Assembly (NCBI GenBank): GCA_041687335.1
Contig: JAWLCE010000001.1
Span: forward strand, 186,001-250,000
Direction: 5' to 3'
Source: JAJFUE01 sp041687335
Lineage (GTDB): Bacteria > Sumerlaeota > Sumerlaeia > MVZB01
Length of the DNA: 64,000 bases
A program made the position numbers and the translations under genes. Shown one piece after another: positions 7,731-16,527 of the stretch. The notes under the pieces were generated by a model. The model did no database searches and had not been told where the DNA came from. It saw nothing but the letters and a program-made list of their open reading frames with translations. Positions within the stretch are counted from its first letter, which is position 1. Each line of letters starts with the position of its first letter.

Positions 7731-10700
7731 TCATTCCTCCCGCTCCTTCGGCAGCCCGTGCCGCGGGTCGCGCGCGTAGACCAAATTGTAGGCCACCGGG
7801 ATCACGCCCAGCGTGAACAGCGTCGAGGCCGCCACGCCAAAGATGATCGACCACGCCAGCCCGCTGAAGATCGGGTCCAGCGTGATGACGATGTTGCCCA
7901 GCAGCGTCGTCCCCGCCGTCAGGAAGATCGGCCGCGTGCGGATCGCCCCCGACTGCACCAGCGCCTCCTCCAGCGCCATCCCCTGGCGCAGCGCATCGTG
8001 GATGAACTCGACCAGGATGACCGAATTGCGCACGACGATCCCCGCCAGCGCGATCATGCCGATCATCGCCGTCGCCGTGAAGAAGGTCGGGTTGGGCAGC
8101 CCGGCGACGCTCCCCTCGCCCAGGTTGTTGAGCAGCCAGAACCCCGGCATGATCCCGATCATCACCAGCGGGATCGAGGTGATCATGATCCCCGACAGCA
8201 CCGCCGACCCCGTCTGGATCAGCAGCACGAAGAAGATGCCGATCACCGCCGCCCCGAACGCCAGCCCCAGGTCGCGGAAGACATCGATCGTGATCTTCCA
8301 CTCGCCCTCACCGGCCCAGTTGACGCTTGTGCCGGCCGGCAGGCTCCAGGGGATGCCGCCGCCGGGCGCGAAGTAGGTGCGGCCCGCAACCGGTCGCGGG
8401 TCCGCCGCCACACCCGGCTTCAGGTCGGCCCCCACGTCCAGCACCACGTCGGCCGGCGCCCGCCCCGCCGTGTCGGCAAACACATACGCCACCCGCCGCA
8501 GGTTCTTGTGATAGATCGTCTGGTCCACCGTGCTCATCTCAAACGAGCCGATCTCGCCCAGTTGGACCATCGGCTGGGGCGCGTCGCGCAGCTGGCCACC
8601 CTCGCGCAGCTTCAGGATCCCCGGCCGCCCCTTGACGAACAGCGCCCCCAGCGAGTCCGCATCCGAGCGCAGCGGCCGCGCCAGCCGCAGCACGATCGGC
8701 AGCGGGTGCGCCTCGGTCGCCAGGTTGAGCGTCGTCGCCGGCAGCCCCGCCACCGCCAGCGCCAGCGTCTGCGCAATCTCCTCGGTCCCCACCCCCGACA
8801 GCGCCGCCTTCTCCTTGTCGGCCGAAAAGACCAGCCGCGCCTGATCAGCCTCCACCGAGCTGTCGACATCGACCACCAGCGGCTCGGCGCGCAGCCGCTC
8901 GGCCGCCGTCAGCGCCGCCTGCTGCAGCGTCTCATAGGGCAGATCGTCGCGGCCGTAGACCTCGCCGGTCAGCGTCGCGATCACCGGCGGCCCCGGCGGC
9001 AGCTCGACCAATTGAATCGACGCCCCGTGCGCCGCCGCCACGGCCTCCAACTCGCCGCGGATGCGCAGCAGCAGCTCGTGCGACTGCTGGGCGCGCCGGC
9101 TCTTGTGCAGCAGATTGACGCGCAGGTCGGCGACGTTGGACCCCTCGCGCAGGAAGTAATGGCGCACCATGCCGTTGAAGTCCATCGGAGACGAAAGCCC
9201 GACGAACGCCGTGAAATGCGTTACCTCGGGCACCCTGCGCAGCCGGTCCCCCAGCGCCCGCGCCACCGCTTCGGTGCGCTCCAGCGTCGTCCCCTCCGGC
9301 ATGTCGATGATGACTTGGAACTCGTTCTTGTTGTCGAAGGGCAGCATCTTGAGCGGCACCAGACGGAAGGCCACCAGCGCCAGCGCGACCACGAACAGCA
9401 GTCCGATCACTCCAAGAAACGCCCACCCGGCCGCCCGCCGGCGCAGCAGCGGCCGCAGCAGGAAATCATAGATCCGATAGATCGGCGCCTGCCGAATGTC
9501 CGGCTCCTGCTCGCCCGCCACCGGCGGCTCGAGCGCCAGCCGCGCCACGAACGGCGTCACGCAGAACGCCACGACCGTGCTGATCATGACCGCGATCGGC
9601 ACGTTGAGCGCCATCGGCCGCATGTAGGGCCCCATCATCCCGGTGATGAAGAACATCGGCGAGAACGAGAGCACGATCGCCACCGTCGACATGATCAGCG
9701 CCCAGCGGATCTCATAAATCGCACGCACGATCGAACGCCGCGGCGTCCACTTGCCGATCCGGTAATACCGCATGATGTTCTCGAGGTGCGTGATCGGATC
9801 ATCCACCAGCAGGCCCAGCGAGAGGATCAGCGCGAACAGCGTCACCCGGTTGATCGTGTAGCCCGCCACCAGGTTGACCAGCAGCGTCGCCCCATAGGTC
9901 ACCGGCACCGCCAGCGCAATCACCAGCGCCGCCCGCCAGCCCAGCACCAGGCCGATGAAGATCACCACCGTCAGGACCGCCACGCCCAGCGAGCCGACCA
10001 GCTCGTCGACCTTCTCATTGGCGGTCTCGCCATAGTTGCGCGTGATCGTGATGTGCACGCCCGCCGGCAACAACTCCCGCGTCGCCTCGGCCAGCTTCGC
10101 CTCCACGTCGCGCGCCACCCAGACCGCATTGGTCCCGCGCTTTTTCGCCACCGCCAGCGAGACGGCCGGATAATATTCCGGGTCTGCCGGCTCCTGCCGC
10201 CCACCCGGCCCCCAACCGATCCAGGTATAGTTCACCGGCTCGTCGGGCCCGTCGATCACCCGCGCCACGTCGCGCAGGTAAACCGGGATGCCATCGACAA
10301 CGTTGACCACCAGGTTCTCAAGCTGGCGCACGCCAGACAGAAACGTACCGGCCTCCAGCCTTATCTCGCGATCGGCCCCCTCGATCGCCCCCGCCGGCAA
10401 CTGCACGTTGTGCACCCCCAGCGCCCAGGCAACCTCCAGCGGCGCCGTCCGGCGGGCCGCCAGCGCATCGGGGATCAGCTCGATGCGCACGACGCGCGGC
10501 CGCCCCCCGTGGATGGTCACTCGATTGGTGTTGGGGATCGCCTGCAGCTCGATCTCGAGTTCCTCGGCCAGCCGCCTCAGTTCATGGTCACCCAGCCGTT
10601 CCGGCTCCTCGCTCCACAGCGTCGCCACCACGATCGGCACGTCATCGATCTCAACCGGCTTGACCACCCACGAAGCCACCGACGGCGGCACCTGGTCTCG

Positions 10701-11105
10701 ATGCGACTCCAGCTTGCCGAAAATCTTAACCAAACTGTCTTCGCGGTTCTCGCCGACATGGAACCGCACCGTAACGATCGCCCCCCCCGACCGCGACATC
10801 GAATAGACATATTCGACGCCGTCAATCTGGTAGAGCAGCTTTTCTAGGGGAATGGTCACCTGCCGCTCGACCTGGCGCGCCGACAGCCCCGGCGCGTCGA
10901 TCAGCACGTCCGCCAGCGGCACGACGATCTGCGGCTCCTCCTCGCGCGGGGTCAGCCACAGCGCCGCCACCCCCGCCAGCAGCGAAAAAACGATGATCAG
11001 CAGCGGCAAAGGCCCATCAAGGAAGGCCTCAACGATCCGCACGCTCACCCCCGTGGGCTCCGGCCCCGCAGGGTCATTCTCGCGCGGATCTTCTGGCGGG
11101 CTCAT
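7731..11105 (-). CDS. RND efflux pump inner-membrane subunit (AcrB/AcrD/AcrF superfamily)
   Basis: This 1,124-residue protein has the RND layout: an N-terminal helix (PLPLLIIVFSLLAGVAALWL), a first large periplasmic loop, the central helix block with the proton-relay DD pair of TM4 (D435-D436 in GLLVDDPITHLEN), a second periplasmic loop and the C-terminal helices. It exports compounds using the proton gradient, together with the adaptor at 5916-7001. No outer-membrane channel gene is in the window. I placed the start at 11105 because an AGGAA site is 7 bases upstream; an ATG at 11111 lies too close to it. Substrate class (drug or metal) is not clear from the motifs. It converges on the small membrane protein gene. 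Confidence 0.92.
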   Translation of the reverse strand: MSPPEDPRENDPAGPEPTGVSVRIVEAFLDGPLPLLIIVFSLLAGVAALWLTPREEEPQIVVPLADVLIDAPGLSARQVERQVTIPLEKLLYQIDGVEYVYSMSRSGGAIVTVRFHVGENREDSLVKIFGKLESHRDQVPPSVASWVVKPVEIDDVPIVVATLWSEEPERLGDHELRRLAEELEIELQAIPNTNRVTIHGGRPRVVRIELIPDALAARRTAPLEVAWALGVHNVQLPAGAIEGADREIRLEAGTFLSGVRQLENLVVNVVDGIPVYLRDVARVIDGPDEPVNYTWIGWGPGGRQEPADPEYYPAVSLAVAKKRGTNAVWVARDVEAKLAEATRELLPAGVHITITRNYGETANEKVDELVGSLGVAVLTVVIFIGLVLGWRAALVIALAVPVTYGATLLVNLVAGYTINRVTLFALILSLGLLVDDPITHLENIMRYYRIGKWTPRRSIVRAIYEIRWALIMSTVAIVLSFSPMFFITGMMGPYMRPMALNVPIAVMISTVVAFCVTPFVARLALEPPVAGEQEPDIRQAPIYRIYDFLLRPLLRRRAAGWAFLGVIGLLFVVALALVAFRLVPLKMLPFDNKNEFQVIIDMPEGTTLERTEAVARALGDRLRRVPEVTHFTAFVGLSSPMDFNGMVRHYFLREGSNVADLRVNLLHKSRRAQQSHELLLRIRGELEAVAAAHGASIQLVELPPGPPVIATLTGEVYGRDDLPYETLQQAALTAAERLRAEPLVVDVDSSVEADQARLVFSADKEKAALSGVGTEEIAQTLALAVAGLPATTLNLATEAHPLPIVLRLARPLRSDADSLGALFVKGRPGILKLREGGQLRDAPQPMVQLGEIGSFEMSTVDQTIYHKNLRRVAYVFADTAGRAPADVVLDVGADLKPGVAADPRPVAGRTYFAPGGGIPWSLPAGTSVNWAGEGEWKITIDVFRDLGLAFGAAVIGIFFVLLIQTGSAVLSGIMITSIPLVMIGIMPGFWLLNNLGEGSVAGLPNPTFFTATAMIGMIALAGIVVRNSVILVEFIHDALRQGMALEEALVQSGAIRTRPIFLTAGTTLLGNIVITLDPIFSGLAWSIIFGVAASTLFTLGVIPVAYNLVYARDPRHGLPKEREE

Positions 11106-11239
11106 CGGCATGTTCCTGCGGCGGGATCAACGAACGGAAAGGGCGCCACCCATTCCGGATATTTGGACGCTCCAGACTGATTATCCTGACATCCGGCTTG
11201 GGGAACCAGAAATTTTCCCCCTTGCTCTCGCCGCTCTAC

Positions 11240-11245
11240 TATAAT
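11240..11245 (+). promoter_or_regulatory. Perfect -10 box TATAAT upstream of the acetyltransferase gene
   Basis: TATAAT lies 30 bases before the ATG at 11276. No good -35 box is found at 16-18 bp spacing. The ribosome-binding site GAGGTG (11262-11267) is 8 bases before the ATG. The surrounding 11106-11275 interval separates divergent genes. Confidence 0.4.
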
Positions 11246-11275
11246 TCAGCGCAACCATTTTGAGGTGAATGGCCG

Positions 11276-11842
11276 ATGGAACTCCCTCCGCAGTCGGAAA
11301 AAGAAAAGATGCTCGCCGGCGAACTCTACATCGCCGCCGATCCCGAGCTGGCCGCCGAACGCCTGCGCGCCCGCGAGTTGCTGGCGCAATACAACGCCAG
11401 TCCGCCTGCCGACCCCGCCCTGCGCCGCGCCCTGCTCGACCAACTGCTCGGCGGTCACGGCGAGCGCATCGAAATCGAGCCGCCTTTTTACTGCGACTAC
11501 GGCTCCCACATCTTCGCCGGCGATAATCTCTACATGAACTTCGGCTGCGTCGTGCTCGATTGCAACCGCATCACCCTCGGCCGCAACGTCTTCTGCGGTC
11601 CCGGCGTTCAGCTCCTGGCCGCCCACCACCCGCTCGACCCGCGCCAGCGCACCGCGGGGCCCGAGCTCGCCTCGCCCATTTCCATTGGCTCGGATGTCTG
11701 GCTCGGCGGCGGGGTGATCGTCTGCCCCGGCGTGACCATCGGCGAGGGCACGACCATCGGCGCCGGCAGCGTCGTCACGCGCGACATCCCGCCCCGCGTG
11801 CTCGCCGCCGGCAACCCTTGCCGCGTCATCCGCCAGCTCTGA
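11276..11842 (+). CDS. Hexapeptide-repeat acetyltransferase of the maltose/nodulation (Maa/NodL) type
   Basis: This 188-residue protein has an N-terminal maltose-acetyltransferase cap (EKEKMLAGELYIAADPEL) followed by left-handed beta-helix turns (ITLGRNVFCGPGVQLL, ISIGSDVWLGGGVIVCPGVTIGEGTTIGAGSVVTRD is the best stretch, seen at about residues 137-172). H117/H118 in AAHHPLD supply the expected catalytic histidine. It transfers acetyl from acetyl-CoA to a sugar hydroxyl in the cytoplasm. Length is usual for the family. It stands alone, so the acceptor is unknown. Confidence 0.85.
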   Translation: MELPPQSEKEKMLAGELYIAADPELAAERLRARELLAQYNASPPADPALRRALLDQLLGGHGERIEIEPPFYCDYGSHIFAGDNLYMNFGCVVLDCNRITLGRNVFCGPGVQLLAAHHPLDPRQRTAGPELASPISIGSDVWLGGGVIVCPGVTIGEGTTIGAGSVVTRDIPPRVLAAGNPCRVIRQL

Positions 11843-11936
11843 TGCCAACTCAGAATAAACGTGGTGTGGCGCATGACATTTCTGCAACATCAACGATCGG
11901 CGGTGCGTCTTCTAGTGAAGGCGAGGCTTGAACGCG

Positions 11937-12629
11937 ATGGAATCTCAAAACGAATGGCTGCTTGACCCGGCCGACCCGGCCTACCGGCGAGAGATCTGGT
12001 GGTGGCGGCTGACGCTTCTTCTGCTGTGGTTTGGTCTCACGATCATGCTCTTCTACTTGTTGGACCACCCAGCCTGGCTGGAGCTGGGGATCTTTCCCCT
12101 GTCGCTGTTCCTGATGCTCATCATCACGCATCACATCCATACTCGCCGGCGCGGCCGCGTTCGATTCGATGATGAGCTGATCGAGGACAGGCACGGGACA
12201 CAACTGGAATGGGCGGAAATCGAGGATGTCATTTTTCGGAACGGGGTATTACGCCTGCGAGGAAAAGAAGGCCGCGAGATCAGGTTCAGAATCATGTTTG
12301 TGGCAAATTACGAAACACGTTTTTATCGAGAGCTGCAGCGGCGGCTGGATATTTACTTCGATCTCACCCCGCCCGGCCAGCGTCGGGATCTCTCCACGCC
12401 AAAAGCATGGCTGCGTTTTGCTTGCGAGATGATGCTGTTGGTGCTTTGGGTGGGTGGGTGCTACAGCCTGCTTTTCCTGCTGATCAAATTTGATTATGGG
12501 AGGGAATGGTGGACGGAGCCAGTGATATTTCTCTCCGTGGGTATTTTGCCGCTGGCTCCGGGAGTCCTGTTGATCATCCGGCGGGCGCGCTGGAAACCCC
12601 GCCGGCGGCCGGTGCCGCTGACGGAATAA
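11937..12629 (+). CDS. Hypothetical membrane protein with a PH-like middle region
   Basis: This 230-residue protein has two hydrophobic segments near the N-terminus (about 22-45 and 48-65) and two near the C-terminus, around a soluble part of alternating beta-type text (GRVRFDDELIEDRHGTQLEW, VIFRNGVLRLRGKEGREIRF). That middle part looks like the bacterial PH domains found in small membrane proteins, but the match is only by pattern. The ATG at 11937 is preceded by AAGGCGAGG; a TTG three codons earlier is possible. Function unknown. Confidence 0.6.
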   Translation: MESQNEWLLDPADPAYRREIWWWRLTLLLLWFGLTIMLFYLLDHPAWLELGIFPLSLFLMLIITHHIHTRRRGRVRFDDELIEDRHGTQLEWAEIEDVIFRNGVLRLRGKEGREIRFRIMFVANYETRFYRELQRRLDIYFDLTPPGQRRDLSTPKAWLRFACEMMLLVLWVGGCYSLLFLLIKFDYGREWWTEPVIFLSVGILPLAPGVLLIIRRARWKPRRRPVPLTE

Positions 12630-12634
12630 AACAA

Positions 12635-12654
12635 GGGCGGGATTGAACCCGCCC
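12635..12654. terminator. Hairpin between convergent genes
   Basis: GGGCGGG (12635-12641) pairs with CCCGCCC (12648-12654) across a 6-base loop, just after the stop codon at 12629 and before the convergent stop at 12691. There is no T run, so it may act with Rho or as a bidirectional 3' end. Confidence 0.55.
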
Positions 12655-12690
12655 CTGCTGGAGAACCATCCATTATCGGGGCCACGCCCG

Positions 12691-13509
12691 TCACTTCTTC
12701 TTCTTGAGCACTTCCTTCGTCGCCGCCTGGGCCCGCATCTCCATCCGCTTGTAACGCTCGTGCGTGCGCGACTGGCGGTCGATGATATCGCGAATCTCCT
12801 CGGGCGAGTCCGTCACGTTGAACAGCGCCAGATCCTCAGGGCTGATCATGCCGTCGGCCAGCATCCGCCCGCGCGTCCAGTCAAGCAGCCCCTGCCAATA
12901 TTCGCTGCCGTAGAGGATGATCGGGAAGTTCTGCATCTTGGCGGTCTGGACCAGCGTGAGCGCCTCGTAAAGCTCGTCCAGCGTCCCGAAGCCGCCCGGG
13001 AAGATCACGAATCCGCAGGCATACTTCACGAACATCATCTTGCGGATGAAGAAATAGTGGTGATTGACGATGATGTCGCAGTAGGGATTGGTCCCCTGTT
13101 CGAAGGGCAACTCGATGTTGAGCCCCACCGAGGTCGCCCCCGCCTCGCGCGCGCCCTTGTTGACCGCCTCCATGATCCCGGGCCCGCCCCCGGTGATGAT
13201 CGACCAGCCATCCTTACCCAGCAGCCGGGCCGTCTCCACCGCCGCCTCGTAGAACGGAGAATCCGGCGTCACGCGGGCCGATCCGAAGAAGGTGATCGCC
13301 GGCCCGAGTTTGGCCAGCGTCTCAAAGCCCTCGACGAACTCGCCCATGATGCGGAAGACGCGCCAGGTGTCGGTCTCGGTGAAGGGCACCTGCCCGTCAC
13401 CGGTGGTCAACAACTGCTCGTCGGCGGTCGGCCGACGCAGCCGCTGGTTGAGGTTAAGCTCGGGGTTGGGAAGCATCTTCCCGTTGAAATCCTTTTTCTT
13501 TGCGGTCAT
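12691..13509 (-). CDS. LOG family protein (TIGR00730-type, putative cytokinin riboside 5'-monophosphate phosphoribohydrolase fold)
   Basis: This 272-residue Rossmann-fold protein has the two LOG signatures: GGGPGIMEAVNKGA and PGGFGTLDELYEAL. LOG proteins split the ribose phosphate from nucleoside monophosphates; in many bacteria the real substrate is a nucleotide other than cytokinin. The N-terminal 60 residues and a basic KKKK tail are extra. The start at 13509 (MTAKKKDF) is chosen because the reading frame further upstream lies inside the preceding methyltransferase gene and shows no conserved text. It follows that gene by 26 bp, so the two are probably co-transcribed. Confidence 0.85.
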   Translation of the reverse strand: MTAKKKDFNGKMLPNPELNLNQRLRRPTADEQLLTTGDGQVPFTETDTWRVFRIMGEFVEGFETLAKLGPAITFFGSARVTPDSPFYEAAVETARLLGKDGWSIITGGGPGIMEAVNKGAREAGATSVGLNIELPFEQGTNPYCDIIVNHHYFFIRKMMFVKYACGFVIFPGGFGTLDELYEALTLVQTAKMQNFPIILYGSEYWQGLLDWTRGRMLADGMISPEDLALFNVTDSPEEIRDIIDRQSRTHERYKRMEMRAQAATKEVLKKKK

Positions 13510-13535
13510 CGGTTCAGGTTCGCTCCATGGTTGGT

Positions 13536-14420
13536 TCAGGAATTTCGATCGGCATCGCCCGTGGGGCGATTGCCATTGGCGCGCGCGGCATGGCGCGCCT
13601 CGTGGCTGTGATAGGCATGGAAGCCGTCCCAGTATAGCGCGCTGCCCTGCTCGTCCACCGTCGGCGGCCGCTTGCGGAAGCGCATCAGCCGCCGCTCGAC
13701 GGTGAATGGCCCCGCCTTCGCCTCGCACACCGATCCCGGCTGGGCCCGGTGCTCGAGCGGCTCAAGCCCCCACCAGCGCAGCGTCGTCTCCAGCGCCCGC
13801 CGATTGAAGAACGTGCACGAGGTCTTCTCGTAGGGGCTGTTCTCCACCGGGCAATAAAGCAGCTCGCTCTGTTCGGTCTCCGGCGTGTCCACCAGCATCG
13901 CCGACTCGATCACCAGCTCCCCGTCCATCGCCAGGCAATCGATCAGCGTGCGCAGGCCCCGGTAGGGATAGCGCAGGTGATAGAGCACGCCAAAGAACAG
14001 GATCAGGTCGTAGGGCGCCTGGGCCGCCGGGTCCAGGTCATACATGTTGAGTCGGCGCATCTGCACGCGCGACTTGAAATGCGGGATCAGCAGTTCCAGC
14101 GCTCCGCGCGAGAGGTCATTGTCGATCGCGTCGACAGAGGCCGCGCCGCGCCGCTCCGCCTCAAAGCTGAACATCCCATCGCGGCACCCCACGTCCAGCA
14201 CGCGCCGGCCGCGAAAGTTGACCCCCTCAAGCCCCGCCTTGATGAACGCCCAGCTGTCGGCGAACCCGCCGAATTCCGAACGCGTGCGCACCCCCGGCTC
14301 CAGCTCGATCTCGTGATACCAGACATACTGGTCCACCCGTGCCTGAAGCTCGCGCTGGGCCTCGTTCAACACAAGCGGGGACGTTTTATCGGCCCGCCAT
14401 TTCCGTAGCCATTTGATCAT
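13536..14420 (-). CDS. SAM-dependent methyltransferase, CmoB/DUF1698-like
   Basis: This 294-residue protein has motif I (VLDVGCRDGMFSFEAERRGA) and the block FFGVLYHLRYPYRGL, which resembles the CmoB/Methyltransf_9 group that modifies wobble uridine in tRNA or methylates small molecules. The region before motif I (WYHEIELEPGVRTRSEF) is also typical of this group. The start at 14420 has a GGAG-type site upstream (CGGCGGAGAAGACC). No cmoA is nearby, so a small-molecule or glycan substrate is as likely as tRNA. The 278 bp between this start and the next gene (14421-14698) hold no convincing gene or RNA. Confidence 0.7.
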   Translation of the reverse strand: MIKWLRKWRADKTSPLVLNEAQRELQARVDQYVWYHEIELEPGVRTRSEFGGFADSWAFIKAGLEGVNFRGRRVLDVGCRDGMFSFEAERRGAASVDAIDNDLSRGALELLIPHFKSRVQMRRLNMYDLDPAAQAPYDLILFFGVLYHLRYPYRGLRTLIDCLAMDGELVIESAMLVDTPETEQSELLYCPVENSPYEKTSCTFFNRRALETTLRWWGLEPLEHRAQPGSVCEAKAGPFTVERRLMRFRKRPPTVDEQGSALYWDGFHAYHSHEARHAARANGNRPTGDADRNS

Positions 14421-14698
14421 CAGCCTGGTCTTCTCCGCCGGTGGCTCTCTTGCGGCCCGTGCCGCCCCGCGACAGTCAGCTCCCATTATCGGCAACCCCA
14501 CCAGTCCGCGCCAGTCGAAAGCGGCTGGCAACCGCGCCCCTTCGATCCTTCAGCCACCCGCCCAGCATCGCCTTCTCGTCTCTGCGGCCTTCGCGACAAC
14601 AATGAAGAAGCCCGCCCATCCAATGGACGCCTCGCCCGATCCACGCCGTCAGGACCTTTTTCACCGCTTGGATGTGATGATGTGGGAATGGTGCCCGC

Positions 14699-15427
14699 TC
14701 ATTCGTGATTCATCGGCACCAGGTGGGTGTGAACATGCTTGGGCTGAGCTGTTTCAGCAAGCCGGGTCAGGTCGGCGATCTGCCCGATAAACCGCCAGTG
14801 CCACGCCAGCCCGGCGAGCACAAAAAAATGGAACACCTCGTGGGACCGAAGGATGGCCGGCGCCGGGAACGGCAGCCGCACAAAGTCAATCATTGCTCCG
14901 GCCGTATAGGCCAGTGCCCCCCACAGCAGCGGGCGGATGAATACTGGCCCATGGAGGCGCGCGATGTGATAACCGGAGGCCAGTCCTGTCCAGCCCATCC
15001 CGAGGTAAAACCCCACCCCCAACCACTCGGGGATCAGCTCGAAATACGCCAGCTTGAGCGCGATCCCGATTGCCGCCAGCGTCCAGATCAGCGTCAGCAT
15101 CCCCCAGCGCCACGCCCCCCGGAACAGCAGCGCGTGGATCGGCGTGAATGTGCCGGCGATCAGCGTAAAAATGGCCGCATGGTCGAGCCGTCGCAACAGC
15201 TCGCGTGTGGCCCCCGCCGCCTGGCTGTGATAGCCCGCGCTCAGCGCCAGCACCAGCAGCGCCGTCACCAAAAAAATGCCCAGCGACAGTGTCCGTCCGC
15301 CACCCCCGCCGCCACGCCGCAGCAGCCGTCCCGCCCCGGCCAGCACCGCCAGCGCCCCGATCAGGTGCGTCAGGCAGCTGAGCGGCTCGTTCAATCCCAG
15401 GAGTGGTGCCACGGCTGGCTCTGTCAC
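14699..15427 (-). CDS. Hemolysin III family / PAQR-type membrane protein
   Basis: This 242-residue protein has seven predicted membrane helices and the metal-ligand pattern of the family: SAGYHS after TM2 and a HEVFHFFV motif near the C-terminus, together with DHAAIFTLIAGTFTP. Bacterial members are called hemolysin III or YqfA; their role is probably lipid-amide hydrolysis, not haemolysis. The start is a GTG at 15427 preceded by AGGTGG. It is divergent from rsmA; the 116 bp between them probably hold both promoters. Confidence 0.88.
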   Translation of the reverse strand: MTEPAVAPLLGLNEPLSCLTHLIGALAVLAGAGRLLRRGGGGGGRTLSLGIFLVTALLVLALSAGYHSQAAGATRELLRRLDHAAIFTLIAGTFTPIHALLFRGAWRWGMLTLIWTLAAIGIALKLAYFELIPEWLGVGFYLGMGWTGLASGYHIARLHGPVFIRPLLWGALAYTAGAMIDFVRLPFPAPAILRSHEVFHFFVLAGLAWHWRFIGQIADLTRLAETAQPKHVHTHLVPMNHE

Positions 15428-15543
15428 GGCAAGCGACCACCTATCTCTCGATTTTGACCGGGAAAGAAATATTCTGGCTCATCCGCGCACGAAGTGTCAA
15501 CCTGTGGCAAGATACTATCCGGCCAAGGACCATAGCCCTAACC

Positions 15544-16449
15544 ATGACCAACTTCCCCACGCCCTCCTTTCTTCAGCTGCAGATGCGGCTCAAGGAATTC
15601 CACCAGAGCCGCCGGCTGGGCCAGCACTTCCTCGTCGACGCGGCGCTGCTCAACCGCATCGCCGACGCCCTCGGCTCCGGTCCCGATTCAGCGGTGATCG
15701 AGATCGGCCCGGGCCCGGGCACGCTCACCTCGGCGCTGGCCGCCCGAGCGGGCGCGGTGACGGCCGTTGAATTCGACCAGCGCCTTTGCCCGCTCCATGC
15801 CGACGCCTTCGGCACCTTCAACCAGGTGCGATTCATTTATGAGGATGCCCTGCACGTGGACCTGGCCGGGCTCGCCCGCTCCCGCATGACAGAGGCGGCC
15901 CTCACGCGCGCCCAGTTGACCGGCAACCTGCCGTTCCAGATCACCTCGCCGCTGCTGTTCGCCCAATGCGCCCCCGACCTGCCCTGGTCGCGCATGGTCT
16001 TCATGGTCCAGCGCGAGGTCGCCGACCGCATCCTCAGCCCCCCCGGGCCTAAGGACTATGGCGTGCTGTCGGTCAAGCTGGCGCTGTGGTGGCGTGTGCG
16101 TCGGCTGATGGACGTGGCCGCCGGCCGGTTCGTCCCGCCCCCCCGCGTCGATGCCACCGTTCTGGTCTTCGAGCCCCTCCCCGCTGCCGAGCAGCCCCCC
16201 GCCGAGCAGTGGAAGGGCCTCTCCATGCTGATCGACGCATGCTTCAATCAACGCCGCAAGAAGCTGGTCAACTCGCTGACGGCGCGCTGGCCGACCCTGG
16301 CGGACAAGGACAAGGTAGTCGCGGCGCTGGCGGAACTGGGTTACGACGGCAACACCCGCGCCGAGGTCCTCGCCCCCCCCCTGTTTCGCACGCTCTACGA
16401 GCGGCTGGCCGTCCCGGCCCGACCGCCGGAGAATCATCACGGCGATTGA
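15544..16449 (+). CDS. rsmA: 16S rRNA adenine dimethyltransferase RsmA (KsgA)
   Basis: This 301-residue protein carries the family signatures: QSRRLGQHFLVD at the N-terminus, the SAM site EIGPGPG (residues 53-59) and the catalytic NLPF motif (N128-F131; most members have NLPY). The C-terminal small domain (CFNQRRKKLVNSL) is present. It dimethylates two adenines near the 3' end of 16S rRNA during small-subunit assembly. The ATG at 15544 is used because the frame upstream runs through intergenic DNA. It is followed 78 bp later by a lipoprotein gene on the same strand. Confidence 0.92.
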   Translation: MTNFPTPSFLQLQMRLKEFHQSRRLGQHFLVDAALLNRIADALGSGPDSAVIEIGPGPGTLTSALAARAGAVTAVEFDQRLCPLHADAFGTFNQVRFIYEDALHVDLAGLARSRMTEAALTRAQLTGNLPFQITSPLLFAQCAPDLPWSRMVFMVQREVADRILSPPGPKDYGVLSVKLALWWRVRRLMDVAAGRFVPPPRVDATVLVFEPLPAAEQPPAEQWKGLSMLIDACFNQRRKKLVNSLTARWPTLADKDKVVAALAELGYDGNTRAEVLAPPLFRTLYERLAVPARPPENHHGD

Positions 16450-16527
16450 CAGCGGCGCTCCGCAGTCGGGATCATGATTCCCAGCCGCCCCGCCGCAAGC
16501 GGCCAACTCACCCAAGGCAGGCTTGAG

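Noticed and set aside
7710..10847. Open frame of more than 1,000 codons on the plus strand
   Set aside because: It is antisense to the RND pump gene. Its product is rich in R, H, Q and D with no family text, as expected from the GC-rich codon pattern of the real gene.
14413..14790. Small plus-strand frame in the gap before the hemolysin III gene
   Set aside because: No ribosome-binding site or recognisable text. It overlaps the starts and ends of genes on the other strand.
15490..15540. Divergent promoter pair between hemolysin III and rsmA
   Set aside because: A minus-strand TTGACA is present, but candidate -10 boxes are about 20 bp away, so I could not place a promoter with confidence.
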